NCBI GenBank assembly: GCA_028753945.1
Contig: JAPNXP010000006.1
Span: forward strand, 3,658,001-3,722,000
Length of the DNA: 64,000 nucleotides
Reading direction: 5' to 3'
From: Hexactinellida sp. DTS-2022
Taxonomy: Eukaryota; Porifera; Hexactinellida
The position numbers were made by a program, and so were the translations under genes. Shown here in pieces: positions 44,206 through 54,194 of this stretch. Every line of letters begins with the position of its first letter. Position 1 is the stretch's first letter. The notes beneath the pieces are model-generated. The model searched no databases, was not told the DNA's origin, and was given only the letters and a program-made list of their open reading frames with translations.

Positions 44206-45522
44206 ATGAATTTCAAAAATATCCCAACATACTTTGCAGCATGTTCATGCTATATCGGAGCAATAACAATAACATTCATAATTGGATTTCCTTCGCCAAC
44301 ACAAAAACAATTAATCAAGGAGAATATACTCGATTACAATACATTACCAATATTTGCCGCTATTTCACATATTACAATAATTTTGGGATTTATCACTGTA
44401 CTGCTTCTAGTCCAATTCAGTATTAATTTGAACAGTCTAGCAATAGTGAGCTGTGCAATAGCTGGAATTGGATATATATTGATTATTGTGGGTGATACAG
44501 CTGTGTTTATGATTGCTGGTACGGCGCTAATCGGTTTGCATACAGGAATAATAGCAATTAGTATAGTCAACTATATCGCAGAGGTGACATTAGATAAGCA
44601 AAGAACCATTATTAGTGGGGGATATGGGTTTAGTATTAGAATTGGATTATTCATAGTATATTTGGCAGGAATTTGGTTACCATTTAGATGGTTGGCTGGT
44701 GTGGGCTTGTTATTAACAATTCTGTTTTGCATTTTGCTACAACTAAACCCTCTCTCTCCAGTATGGTATGTACGACAGGGATTAGATGATAGAGCGAAAA
44801 CAACACTACAGTACCTACATGGTAATGATTTTGATGCTGATACAGAAATACGAAAGATTAAGTCTGAGACACTCAGCAATCAAATAAGTTGGATTGAGAG
44901 TTTCAAAGCTTTGAAAGACTGGAAAGTATTAAAGCCTATCTTGTTAATGGGGGTCATAGCATCATTGAAAGAGTTAGGAGGTCATGAAGCTATGGTGTCA
45001 TTCTCCTCACACATTCTAGAGTCTCAACAAGCTATGGATCCTAAAGTAGCCTCTCTCTTCTATCCAATATTCCTCATAGCTGGAGCAATTGTCTCTATCA
45101 GTATTCTTAACTACTGCAAGCTCAAATGGCTCCTCATATTCGCATCTGTCTTTCAAGCCATATCTCACATTTCAATGGCAATCTATTTCCTAATTTCTGA
45201 GAATTTTCTCCACTGTACGACACAGTACTCACAGATATGTCACACAATATCATTCTGGCCAATATTAAATATTGCAGTATTTGCATTCTCATTTTCACTT
45301 GGATGGGGTCTGGTGTATTTCACACTACTTACAATTATGTTTTCTGTACATCGGGAACTATCCCTTGCTATCTGTGGAACAATAATGAACTTTTGTTCCT
45401 ATATTGTTGTAATGGCATTCTTCTATATGTTGCATAATATCGGAGGATTAGCAACTTTCCTTATATTCTCCAGTAATTACTTCATTGCTATTGGATTTTC
45501 GTATTTCTTCATGGATATATAG
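44206..45522 (+). CDS. Divergent MFS sugar transporter, paralogue 5
   Basis: A 438-residue intronless transporter. I place the start at 44206 (MNFKNIPTYFAACSCYIG) because it aligns with the starts of the sister genes; the open frame extends 18 codons further upstream, but that extension has no ATG. It has the same family landmarks as the others: FPSPTQKQLIKEN after TM1, a long TM6-TM7 loop beginning SPVWYVRQGLDDRAK, and KELGGHEAMVSF in TM7. The N-terminal third is the most divergent in the cluster. The last 80 residues are almost identical to paralogue 6 and unlike paralogues 3 and 4, and the 3' flanks of paralogues 5 and 6 are also homologous over about 0.8 kb. Confidence 0.88.
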   Translation: MNFKNIPTYFAACSCYIGAITITFIIGFPSPTQKQLIKENILDYNTLPIFAAISHITIILGFITVLLLVQFSINLNSLAIVSCAIAGIGYILIIVGDTAVFMIAGTALIGLHTGIIAISIVNYIAEVTLDKQRTIISGGYGFSIRIGLFIVYLAGIWLPFRWLAGVGLLLTILFCILLQLNPLSPVWYVRQGLDDRAKTTLQYLHGNDFDADTEIRKIKSETLSNQISWIESFKALKDWKVLKPILLMGVIASLKELGGHEAMVSFSSHILESQQAMDPKVASLFYPIFLIAGAIVSISILNYCKLKWLLIFASVFQAISHISMAIYFLISENFLHCTTQYSQICHTISFWPILNIAVFAFSFSLGWGLVYFTLLTIMFSVHRELSLAICGTIMNFCSYIVVMAFFYMLHNIGGLATFLIFSSNYFIAIGFSYFFMDI

Positions 45523-46376
45523 CTTAGTTATAGTTATAGCAACTAGTTTGCTTACATTTTGGAGAATCACATTACATCATAATTATATATGTGTTGCTCT
45601 CATAGAACATTTGTAATCTTTTTAATTGTCAAAATGTGGCAAGTTATTTATGTATATGTTTAATATGTTGTAGAGACAGTATTGAGGTTATAGATTTCCA
45701 TTAACAGCTTTAAACTACAAATAATTAAACCATTGCGAAATTGTTTCGGTCAGCTGGTAGATATTAGATAGCGAATGGTAGATAGCGAAAATCGGAAGAT
45801 GCTCCCATAGGCTTAATACAAAAAATGGCTAAATCTAGTCGCGGAGTAAATTTTGCCTGGATGAAGGCTTGACATTACAGGGGATCTCTAAGTGGAATAT
45901 TTAGAATAAACATGTTTCGTTTTGATGAAATATACTTTATACCAGGGTTCCCCAAAATTTAATTTATATTTTAATATTTTACTCAGGCCGCAAACAATAT
46001 AGAGAAATTTTTCGAAATTTATAACAAAACTATTATGTTGTTGTAATACAAGAACTATACTAATTTCTAAGTAAAGTGCATAAAGGGCTCTAGTCAAAAG
46101 GTAATAATCAGTGTGTATATGTGTACAGGCCACACATGATACAATTTCCCTTGGGCTATCAGGCTACACATAAGGTTGTTTCAGGTCGCATGCGGCCTAG
46201 TTCGCGAAACTCTGCTTTATACAAATAATACCTACAAACCTAGACAAACTACTCTTATTTGGAATGAGTAACTAATCATAAGAAATTGAGAAATTAAATG
46301 GAAATGAAGGTAATGGGATAACAAGATTCTAAATTTAAACATTTTTTACTAGTCTGTTTCAATGTAGTAGAAAAAG
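45523..46376 (+). repeat. Duplicated 3' flank of paralogue 5 (homologous to 52447-53028)
   Basis: It shares 'TAGCTTAGTTATAG', 'GACAGTATTGAGG', 'CAGGGGATCTCTAAG', 'CCTAGACAAACTA', 'GGAATGAGTAACTRA' and 'TGTTTCAATGTAGTAG' in order with the flank of paralogue 6. The present copy is longer because of a hAT insertion at 45943-46214. Confidence 0.85.
45943..46214. mobile_element. hAT-type MITE with perfect TSD and empty paralogous site
   Basis: The ends CAGGGTTCCCCAAA and the inverted CAGAGTTTCGCGAA are flanked by the exact octamer CTTTATAC (45935-45942 and 46215-46222). The duplicated locus downstream of paralogue 6 has no insertion at the equivalent position (near 52880), so the insertion is younger than the duplication. 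Confidence 0.92.
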
Positions 46377-46689
46377 CTTAATCCTGCGTTGTACAAGTGA
46401 ATAGTATTTTTGTACAAAATTGAGCGCAATTATAAATAGCCTTTAAAACTGAAAATAAGCCTTGTTCTTAAAACGAATGGTCACATGAATAATGTATGGC
46501 CAGTTTTTCGTAAATCTCTCTTTGAATTTTGTAAAGCACAATCGACAACTCGACAAGTTTAATATAAACTATAGTTTATCTATTTTCAGAAATTTAGCAA
46601 TCTAAAGCTGGGGACTAAATAAAAAAATCTAAAATCACATCTGTGACGATTACATGTACCTTTGAAGGTGGTTGTCTGATTGTTAGATC

Positions 46690-47922
46690 CACGGAATAAA
46701 ACGTTCACGAACGGACTGAATAAATCCAATTCAGTTCATCCCAAATTGACTCACGTTCAGTTCGTTCACATTCATCTCCTAACTTCAACACCAATACAGC
46801 GTTCGTTCAGTTCGTTAATGGGCTGACCTGCGTTCGTTTAGTTCACTTTTAGTTGGTGGAGGGTGTATCGTCCGTTCGTTCAGTTCGTTCAGTTCATTTT
46901 CTCAGTTCGTTCAGTTCATTTCGTTCAATTTGTTCAGTTCAAATGAGTGGGTCGATCCATTCCGTTTATGATTGACTGTTCAATCCATCCAAGCTGCTAT
47001 TGAAGTTCAGGTTAAGAAGTTATTTAATGAATAAATAATGCAAATGCTAGTGCATTCCTATTGGATAGGAGCATTGCATTACAGCTCAGTATACAGTACC
47101 CGGACAAAAGTATTCGACCACCCAACATTTACCCATTGAAAATAGTACTATCTTAGGTTTAACAATGTGAAGAAAGTATATTCAAATTACATGAGATATT
47201 GCTATTTCGATTACAAATTCGTATTCTGCACATTCGAATTATCAATTGTGGAATATTTCAATTCAATCCCCTCTAAATTTGGTTAAAAATTATCATCCTG
47301 TGCCACTATGCACCAATTTTCAAAATTTTCACTATGGGAGAGTTGGGAACAGGTGGCACATGTTGCCATTCGATGATAATTTTCAACCGAATTAATATGT
47401 ATTCAATTTGAAAGCATCTACAATGGGTAAGTGAAATGCTTAGAATACGAATCTGAAATCAAAATAGCAATATGTCATACAGTTTTAATACATTGAACAA
47501 TATTATTAGGCATACTATAGTACTATTTTCAATGGGAAATGTTGGGTGGTCGAATACTTTTGTCCGGGTACTGTATAGTACTAAGTAGGGAATGAAACGT
47601 TGACGCAAGGACTGTTGTATGACGGTTTACTTACCATGACAGTATACTTACCCCTATTACTACAACCATAATTAACCATGGATACTTTCTATCCATGACG
47701 GTTTACTTACCGTCTTTGCTTTTAGTTCACACTTTATACTTCCTATTAGCTATTACACATCCAGCACCTATGAGGATTCACATCTCAAATATAAATAAAC
47801 CTAATTCAGTTCATCTCAAATTGACATACGTTCAGTTCGTTCAGCGTAAATCCCTTAAAACTCATGCGTTTAGTTCGTTCAGTTCAAGTCAATAAGTTCG
47901 TTCGTGAACCTTTCAATCCCTG
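46690..47922. mobile_element. Large hAT-like element with (CAGTTCGTT)n subterminal repeats
   Basis: The left end CACGGAATAAAACGTTCACG and the inverted right end CAGGGATTGAAAGGTTCACG are similar. Both arms carry dozens of degenerate GTTCAGTTCGTT words (46730-46945 and 47810-47905). A Tc1-like element (47094-47573) is nested within. No transposase frame is visible and the target duplication is unclear. Confidence 0.6.
47094..47573. mobile_element. Tc1/mariner-like element with ~60-bp TIRs
   Basis: The terminal repeats begin CAGTACCCGGACAAAAGTAT and stay nearly identical for about 60 bp, through 'GTCGACCACCC'-like and 'CATTGAAAATAGTAC' blocks. TA flanks both ends. The interior is a second long imperfect palindrome rather than a transposase gene, so it is a MITE. 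It looks young. Confidence 0.9.
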
Positions 47923-48322
47923 GTAGTGCCTCCAAATGAAAATTCTGCCGGAAGATGCAAATTTAGAATTTTGTATCATGTGACTCAAGTCATTGTAAGA
48001 GTAAATTCTTATCTAATTCACTGTTAACTCTTAGTTAATTCATTCACATAGTATGTGGAAATTGACTAGATTATTGTTAAATTATCTACCAGCACCGTTG
48101 ATCTATTAGTTAACAACAATAAATATTCATAGTACGAATTTAGTAAAGCCAAATTTAGAAACAGCGTGTTTGTTTAGCTATTATACCAGTGGGAATTTCG
48201 AATTTTATTATTTGGTTTACAAAATCTGTCAACAAGAAAACAAATATTACATTTAGATTTTAGAATTGGAAATTTCGTACTTAGGTACGTAACAATTGGT
48301 AGCAGATAGTGGTTAACTACAA

Positions 48323-49985
48323 ATGGCAGAAAATCAGTCAGTAATGCCGAGTACTTTTGAGTCAGGTGATTTTGGTGAATGGCTAGAACCATGACCTACT
48401 TAATATACGGCCGTGCATGCATGTCACCGAGAAAGCGAAAAAAAATAGAAGGCCAGTTTATAAATTTAATTCTAGGATAAAAAATGCCTCATAGTGCTAT
48501 TTATGGGTTGTATATGGGGTAATCAACCATTGCGACTCCAATGGAACCACTCTAGAGAATCTGAGATTTGTGGTTAAGCTTTTTAGGCGCCATTTAATAA
48601 TGACACCACAAATATAGTATATATATATACAATTCGAGTATAAAAGAACTACGAGAAAATGAAGATAATTTGTAATATGCATAGTAAATATTTCCGAATA
48701 AATAATGAGAATGAATATATATAAACCAGCAATTATATACGTTTTATGGACGAAATAGTAAGTTGTAACTCGGATACAACTTGTATTTTAGCATGTGGTT
48801 GCTTTATAATTTTTTATAATTTTAGAATGTCGCCATTTTGTGATTTAGTAACCCTTGGAGTGTGAAATAAATCCCTATTTTAGTATTCCTGTTATATAAT
48901 TATTATAAAGTAGGAAGAAAATGAAATTTATGATATTTGAATTTTTTTTCATTTTACCATAAATTGTTACCGTCACCATGAAATGGCGCCTAAACAGCTT
49001 AACCACAAATCTCAGATTCTCAAAAGTGGTTCCATTGGACTCGCAATGGTTGATTACCCCATATACAACCCAATAATAACAATAGGAGGTATAGTTTATC
49101 CTAGAATTAAATATCTAAACTGGCCTTCTCGGTGACATACACGGCCGTATATAAAGTAGGCCATGCTAGAACATTTCGAAATATGTGCAATGGCTAATGT
49201 TTGGACAATTGAACAAAAGTCGCTCAAATTAGCAACCAGGCTTCAAGGGGAAGCACTGATCGCGTATAAGGACATTCCTATGGATGATAGGAAGAACTAT
49301 TATCTAGTAAAGGCAACCCTTCAAAGAGCCCTAATACCAGAAGAAGGAAAGTTTATCGCTATGGATGCATTTCACAAGAGGTCATTAGTTCCCAGTGAAT
49401 CAGCTCAAATAAACGTTTATGAATTAAATAAACTCATCAATAGAGCACTTCCTGATATAGCAGCTGAAGCTAAGGAACAACTTCTATTCCCCGATTCGTA
49501 ACTGGTCTACCTGTACAAATGTCTAAAGAGATTCAATTGAATAGTCCGATTACTTCCCTTGAAGAAGCAGTGAAGAAAGCGAAAGTGCTAATGACCTAAG
49601 AAAACAAACAAACGGACCTGTGCAAAAACCCAAAGGCAACCTGTGCAAAAAGCCTTGGAAATACAACTCCCGAGTCACTAATTGCAAAATTGGAAGAATC
49701 TATATCAGAATTATCCATTCAATTAGCTAATCTAAGCCCGAGGGCGCGGCCATGAAATCTGCACCGATGTGTTCAGCAGCCATAACTTCACATGGTGATA
49801 ACAAACCAGTAGTTTGCTAAAATAGCAGAAAGAAGGGTAATATTACATACAACCAACTGCAGAACAAAGGTATTGCAAGGAGGTGGGACATTCGTTAAGT
49901 GTTTCACATGTGGAAGTTCCTCTCACTTTGTCAAGGATTTCCCACATATTCCGCCCAAAGAAGAAGTACATGGAGGAGGGGAGAC
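48323..49985 (+). pseudogene. Ty3/gypsy-like gag relic, interrupted by a MITE
   Basis: A gag-type frame starts at ATG 48323, runs 22 codons and is cut by the family C element at 48390-49165. It resumes in frame after the duplicated heptamer CTAGAAC (49166-49172). The continuing sequence has the acidic and lysine-rich helical character of retrotransposon gag (EQKSLKLATRLQGEALIAY and similar). A later frameshift near 49490 moves the frame, which then closes near 49600. Further on (49900-49945) is a degenerate CCHC zinc knuckle with the last cysteine replaced by Phe. No pol region is recognisable. Confidence 0.8.
48390..49165. mobile_element. Long-TIR DNA element (family C), intact copy with 7-bp TSD
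   Basis: The 776-bp element has inverted arms of about 200 bp beginning CATGRCCTACTTWATATACG. CTAGAAC is duplicated exactly on both sides (48383-48389 and 49166-49172). The interior is AT-rich and non-coding. Confidence 0.9.
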
Positions 49986-49989
49986 GAAT

Positions 49990-50315
49990 TTTCTTCTATC
50001 GATTTAGATAAACTTGTCTGCAAAACGATTTTAGTCTCTGGTAAAGGATGGGGTACATAATGCTATAGATTTTTGTTGTCAGCAGAGAAAAGTTTAAATA
50101 AATGTACGTTTAATGGATTGTTGTCTGTACATAGGACTTGAACGGAAAGCGCATTTAACTCAACGTCATGTATTACCTTGCTATTAATGGGAAATAGTTC
50201 CTGGGCCGTGGTTTAGAAAGAGGAAGTAAACGAACAATAGTTGACTATTTCTTATGTAAACTTGATGTCATTATCACGAATACAGATTTGCTGGGGTTTT
50301 TGTGTTGAGAGTTAA
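49990..50315 (-). pseudogene. Second THAP9/P-element transposase fragment
   Basis: The reverse complement matches 31890-32160 closely, sharing 'CTGTATTTGTGATAATG' (with one change), 'CAACTATTGTTCGTTTACTT', 'GGAACTATTTCCCATTAATA' and 'ACAACAATCCATTAAACGTA'. Translation gives the same TDNNPLN block. It is truncated on both sides. Confidence 0.8.
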
Positions 50316-50491
50316 ATAGTTAAATTTCAGTAGTTTAAGTCATTTTAGGAAATATGAACACCAGCTGATCCATGATCCTACAATTTAAATAGAAATAATC
50401 GTACTTAGCTTGTGAATAGGTCACGTTGCACCTTGCAGGTTGCAAATCTATACAATAAACCACAAACCTTTATGCTGTGTATATATATATA

Positions 50492-50654
50492 CAGTGGAGC
50501 CCCCCATAACTCCAAATAGCGGACAACCTCTATATAACGGACAACCCTCGTGGCACGGATTTATTTATTTAGCATATGTCTAATAGAAAAGCAACCTCTA
50601 AATAACGGACAACGGTTCCTGTCCCAAGGTGTCCGTTGTTCAGAGGTTCTACAG
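50492..50654. mobile_element. TA-flanked MITE, 'ATAACGGACAAC' family
   Basis: It starts CAGTGGAGCCCCCCATAACT and ends 'CAGAGGTTCTACAG', with TA on both sides. The word AACGGACAAC recurs four times. Confidence 0.75.
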
Positions 50655-51050
50655 TACTTGTTTGTATGTTCCGAGTTGATTGAAGAAAGTGGACGGTTTC
50701 CAAATGTGATTTTTGGCATATAGGGGTAACTTTTGGCACCCGCCACAAGTTGAGGTTTTCACTCAAATTTCTCACACCTCGACAAGTTATGACGCCATTG
50801 TCACATTTCGAAAACCATGAAAATTCACTTAATCGCACATATTTCGCGCCCTCTAAGAGTTAAAATATGAAAATTTAATAGAACATGTACATTAATGATG
50901 CGGACACGTTGGTCACACTAGATTGCCACTATGCTTACTCATTGCCGCATGATGACGTAATCACAAAAAATTCACACTGTTAAATTTGACTATTTTAGGC
51001 CAATTTACGCTTTATATTCAATGTTAGAAGTTATAAACTTTTTGAGTTCT
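50640..51050. repeat. Dispersed repeat family A, copy 3
   Basis: It shares the block order of copies 1 and 2. It ends about 40 bp before the promoter of paralogue 6, where a 'GCCGCGAAGCGACCTAGCAA' hairpin motif identical in layout to 38140-38170 is found. Confidence 0.75.
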
Positions 51051-51085
51051 GCCGCGAAGCGACCTAGCAAGCGAAGCGCGCTACT

Positions 51086-51097
51086 AAGCTATAAATT
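51086..51097 (+). promoter_or_regulatory. Conserved TATA-like box AAGCTATAAATT of paralogue 6
   Basis: The 12-mer is identical to that upstream of paralogue 3 and lies at the same distance (33-44 bp) from the ATG at 51130. The repeat-derived 'GCGAAGCGCGCTAC' abuts it directly, so very little upstream promoter DNA is shared with the sister genes. Confidence 0.6.
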
Positions 51098-51129
51098 GAA
51101 TTAATGATATAATTGATAGTAAAATATAA

Positions 51130-52446
51130 ATGAAATACCAAGAGCTCGCTACATACTTTGCCATATTCTCAAGCTATATTGGAGTATTCTCAATTGTATT
51201 TGTCATAGGATTTCCTTCCCCAACTCAGAAACAATTGATTGATGAAAAGATCCTAGATTATCAAACACTACCAATATTTGCATCTATTTCACATATGACT
51301 AGAATATTGGGTATAATAGCGGCAGCTCTTCTAGTTCAATTCAGTATTAATCTAAACACACTTGCAACGATAAGTTGTCTAATTGGTGGATTGGGATATT
51401 TATTGATTATTGTGAGCAATTCGGCATGGTATGTTATCATAGGTGTCGCTTTTGTTGGATTTTACACAGGTATTGTTGCTATTTTCATAAACACTTATTA
51501 TGTAGAAGTTACGTTGGATAATCAAAGGCGAGTGTTAAGTGGAGGATTTGGGCTTTCTTATAGAATTGGATTATTCATTGTATATTTTGCAGGAATTTGG
51601 TTGTCATTTCGATGGTTGGCAGTTGTAGGCCTAATACAAATCAGTCTGTTTTGCATTTTGCTACAACTAAACCCTCTCTCTCCAGTATGGTATGTTCGAC
51701 AGGGATTAGATGATAGAGCAAAAACAACACTACAGTACCTACATGGTAGTCAGTTTGATGCTGATACAGAAATAGAAAAGATTAAGTCTGAGACACTCAG
51801 CAATCAAATAAGTTGGAAAGAGAGTTTCAAAGCTTTGAAAGACTGGAAAGTATTAAAGCCTATCTTGTTAATGGGAGTCCTAGCATCATTGAAAGAGTTA
51901 GGAGGTCATGAAGCTATGGTGTCATTCTCCTCACACATTCTAGAGTCTCAACAAGCTATGGATCCTAAAGTAGCATCTCTCTTCTATCCAATATTCCTCA
52001 TAGCTGGAGAAATTGTCTCTATTAGTATTCTTAACTACTGCAAGCTCAAATGGCTCATCATATTCGCATCTGTCTTTCAAGCCATTTCTCACATTTCAAT
52101 GGCATTCTACTTTCTAATTTCTGAGAATTTTCTCCACTGTATGACAGAGTACTCACAGATATGTCACACAATATCATTCTGGCCAATATTAAATATTGCA
52201 GTATTTGCATTCTCATTTGCACTTGGATGGGGCCTTGTTTATTTCACACTACTTACAATTATCTTTTCTGTACATCGGGAACTATCCCTTGCTATATGTG
52301 GAACAATAATGAACTTTTGTTGTTATATTGTTGTAATGGCATTCTTCTATATGTTGCATAATATCGGAGGATTAGCAACTTTCCTCATATTCTCCAGTAA
52401 TTACTTTATCGCTATTGGATTTGTGTATTTCTTCATGGATAAATAG
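51130..52446 (+). CDS. Divergent MFS sugar transporter, paralogue 6 (mosaic)
   Basis: A 438-residue intronless transporter starting MKYQELATYFAIFSSYIG. The first ~165 residues and the TATA region match paralogues 3 and 4. The central part is the cluster-wide identical tract. The last ~80 residues (LTIIFSVHRELSLAICGTIM...) and the 3' flank match paralogue 5. The gene therefore looks like a recombinant. Small private changes include IAGEIVS in place of IAGAIVS and ISWKESF in place of ISWIESF. The frame is intact with all family landmarks, so I expect a functional membrane carrier of unknown substrate. Confidence 0.88.
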   Translation: MKYQELATYFAIFSSYIGVFSIVFVIGFPSPTQKQLIDEKILDYQTLPIFASISHMTRILGIIAAALLVQFSINLNTLATISCLIGGLGYLLIIVSNSAWYVIIGVAFVGFYTGIVAIFINTYYVEVTLDNQRRVLSGGFGLSYRIGLFIVYFAGIWLSFRWLAVVGLIQISLFCILLQLNPLSPVWYVRQGLDDRAKTTLQYLHGSQFDADTEIEKIKSETLSNQISWKESFKALKDWKVLKPILLMGVLASLKELGGHEAMVSFSSHILESQQAMDPKVASLFYPIFLIAGEIVSISILNYCKLKWLIIFASVFQAISHISMAFYFLISENFLHCMTEYSQICHTISFWPILNIAVFAFSFALGWGLVYFTLLTIIFSVHRELSLAICGTIMNFCCYIVVMAFFYMLHNIGGLATFLIFSSNYFIAIGFVYFFMDK

Positions 52447-53028
52447 CTTAGTTATAGCAATTAGTTATAGCTCACAAATTTGGAGAATGACCACTATATT
52501 GCATTATAATTATATATGTATTGCTCTCAAAGAATAGTATAATTGTTAAATGTTGCAAGTTATTTAAATGGTGCTTTATATGTTGTAATGACAGTATTGA
52601 GGCTATATGTAGTTTTCCTTTATAGCTTTAAATATAGAAACGCTGCAACCATTGCAGAAATGAACCGGTCGGCTGATAGATATTAACCGGAGTTTCATCC
52701 AGGCGTGACTTCGGAGAAATTTTCTATGCGCGGGAAAATCGTAAGATGCTCCCATAGACGTAATACAAAATGACTAAATCTAGTCGCGAGTAAATTTCAC
52801 CTGTTGAAGGCCTGATATTAACACAGGGGATCTCTAAGCACAATATTTCTAATAAACAAGTTTTGTTTTGATGAAATTCTTTATTCTTTACAAATAAGAC
52901 CTCCCAACCTAGACAAACTAGTACTCTTATTCCGAATGAGTAACTGACAAAATAAATGCAAAATGAAAGTGATGGGATAACAAGATTCAAAATTAAAACA
53001 TTTTAGTTTGTTTCAATGTAGTAGAACA
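52447..53028 (+). repeat. Duplicated 3' flank of paralogue 6 (homologous to 45523-46376)
   Basis: This is the partner of the flank behind paralogue 5. Homology stops at 'TGTTTCAATGTAGTAG', where a GC-rich element begins. Confidence 0.85.
52688..52814. mobile_element. hAT-type MITE, same family as 16434-16596
   Basis: The element carries 'GTTTCATCCAGGCGTG' at its left and 'TTGAAGGCCTG' at its right. It is flanked by the perfect octamer ATATTAAC (52680-52687 and 52815-52822). A degraded version sits at the same place behind paralogue 5, so this insertion predates the duplication. Confidence 0.85.
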
Positions 53029-53505
53029 GGGATGGATCCACTGGGGGGTTCAGGGAAGTTGCACCCCCCAACCCCCCCAATAATATGATAATATAATATC
53101 TAGGGACTGGCACAATTTCCGAGATTTGTTGAGAGGAATATATATGAGTTCTCTTCCGTATCTTCTCTGTGAATACTTTTGGGAACTTTGTATACCAAAT
53201 ATCAGGAAAAAATCGTTAACTAATCGTTAACTGTTTATTCGTTTGGATTGTTGGTTAATGGATAGTTTAATTAATTTATTAATTATTAATGTATGTATGG
53301 ATTTAGAATAGATTTATTTTACTTAAATTAATTTCAACTTTCTTTGAAAGATGCTTTCTTAAATGCAGTTCTTAAAAAAGAACGTCCAAAAACTGGCACA
53401 GTTGACCCGCGGGCGCTTCCCACGGCTTCCACAATTCTAAGGCCCAACCCTGGGCATTGAGTCCCCCCAGATATTTTGTGCTGGATCCATGGCATCCTTG
53501 GTATA
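53029..53505. mobile_element. GC-rich-ended DNA element
   Basis: The left end CAGGGATGGATCCACTGGGG and the inverted right end CAAGGATGCCATGGATCCAG are similar, each followed by a G- or C-rich tract. The minus-strand frame inside (53334-53537) is repeat-derived and not a gene. It is absent from the paralogous flank behind paralogue 5. Confidence 0.55.
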
Positions 53506-54194
53506 AAATGCATTAAGTGGAAATATATCAGTTCCACTATAAGTAGCGTATTTAATACTATTAATTATTAATCAGATTCAAGTACCAACAAGTTATTTAT
53601 TTATTTAAATTATTATTTGAAGGATATACAGATTATTGATAAATTATTAACAATTGAGTACGGTTTACGGTGATATTTATTAATGCGACTTTACTTTAGA
53701 ATATGACGAAGTATTGTGGATTTTTGAACAACCTTGTATTAGTTTTAGTTTACTCTCATGAAAATGCTACATCTTTGCAACAATAATATATCCTAATCGA
53801 AAAGATGTTTCTCTGACTATTTCTTTCCTGTATAAAATATTAGTAAGAAAAAACGAAAGCAAGCAAAACCAATTGATAAAAATATAAACTCGATAAATAT
53901 GCACAAGAACAGTCGAAACCGGTTTTCTTTTTATAATTTCTTTCAGTTGAAGTACATAGTAAGAAAAGGGATGGGAAGTAATATTAAATTGTATACCATA
54001 AATAATAAGAAGAAAAAAAGTTTAGCTAAAAAAAGTTGAAATATTGTAGTAAACTGTGTCTATTGTACAGGTACAAAAAGATATTAAATTGCAATATTAG
54101 TTGAGATTAATGAAAAAGTACTACAGTGGTGTTCCCCTATTAGCGAGTGAAAAAACAGAGGTTTCGACTGAATAAATATACCATAAATACTGAC
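53506..54194. other. AT-rich intergenic or intronic DNA
   Basis: This should contain the next intron, and perhaps the next exon, of the gene whose exon lies at 54195-54556, but I cannot recognise an exon. A MITE end 'CAGTGGTGTTCCCCTATTAG' lies at 54124. Confidence 0.35.

Noticed and set aside
45888..46133. 81-codon minus-strand open frame
   Set aside because: It lies almost wholly within the hAT MITE at 45943-46214.
46730..47910. (CAGTTCGTT)n-rich DNA considered as a CRISPR-like or satellite array
   Set aside because: The units are degenerate, there are no unique spacers of constant length, and similar arms face each other in inverted orientation, as in a transposon.
53334..53537. 67-codon minus-strand frame with GC-rich codons
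   Set aside because: It overlaps the right end of a DNA element (53029-53505) and runs into AT-rich DNA without splice signals.
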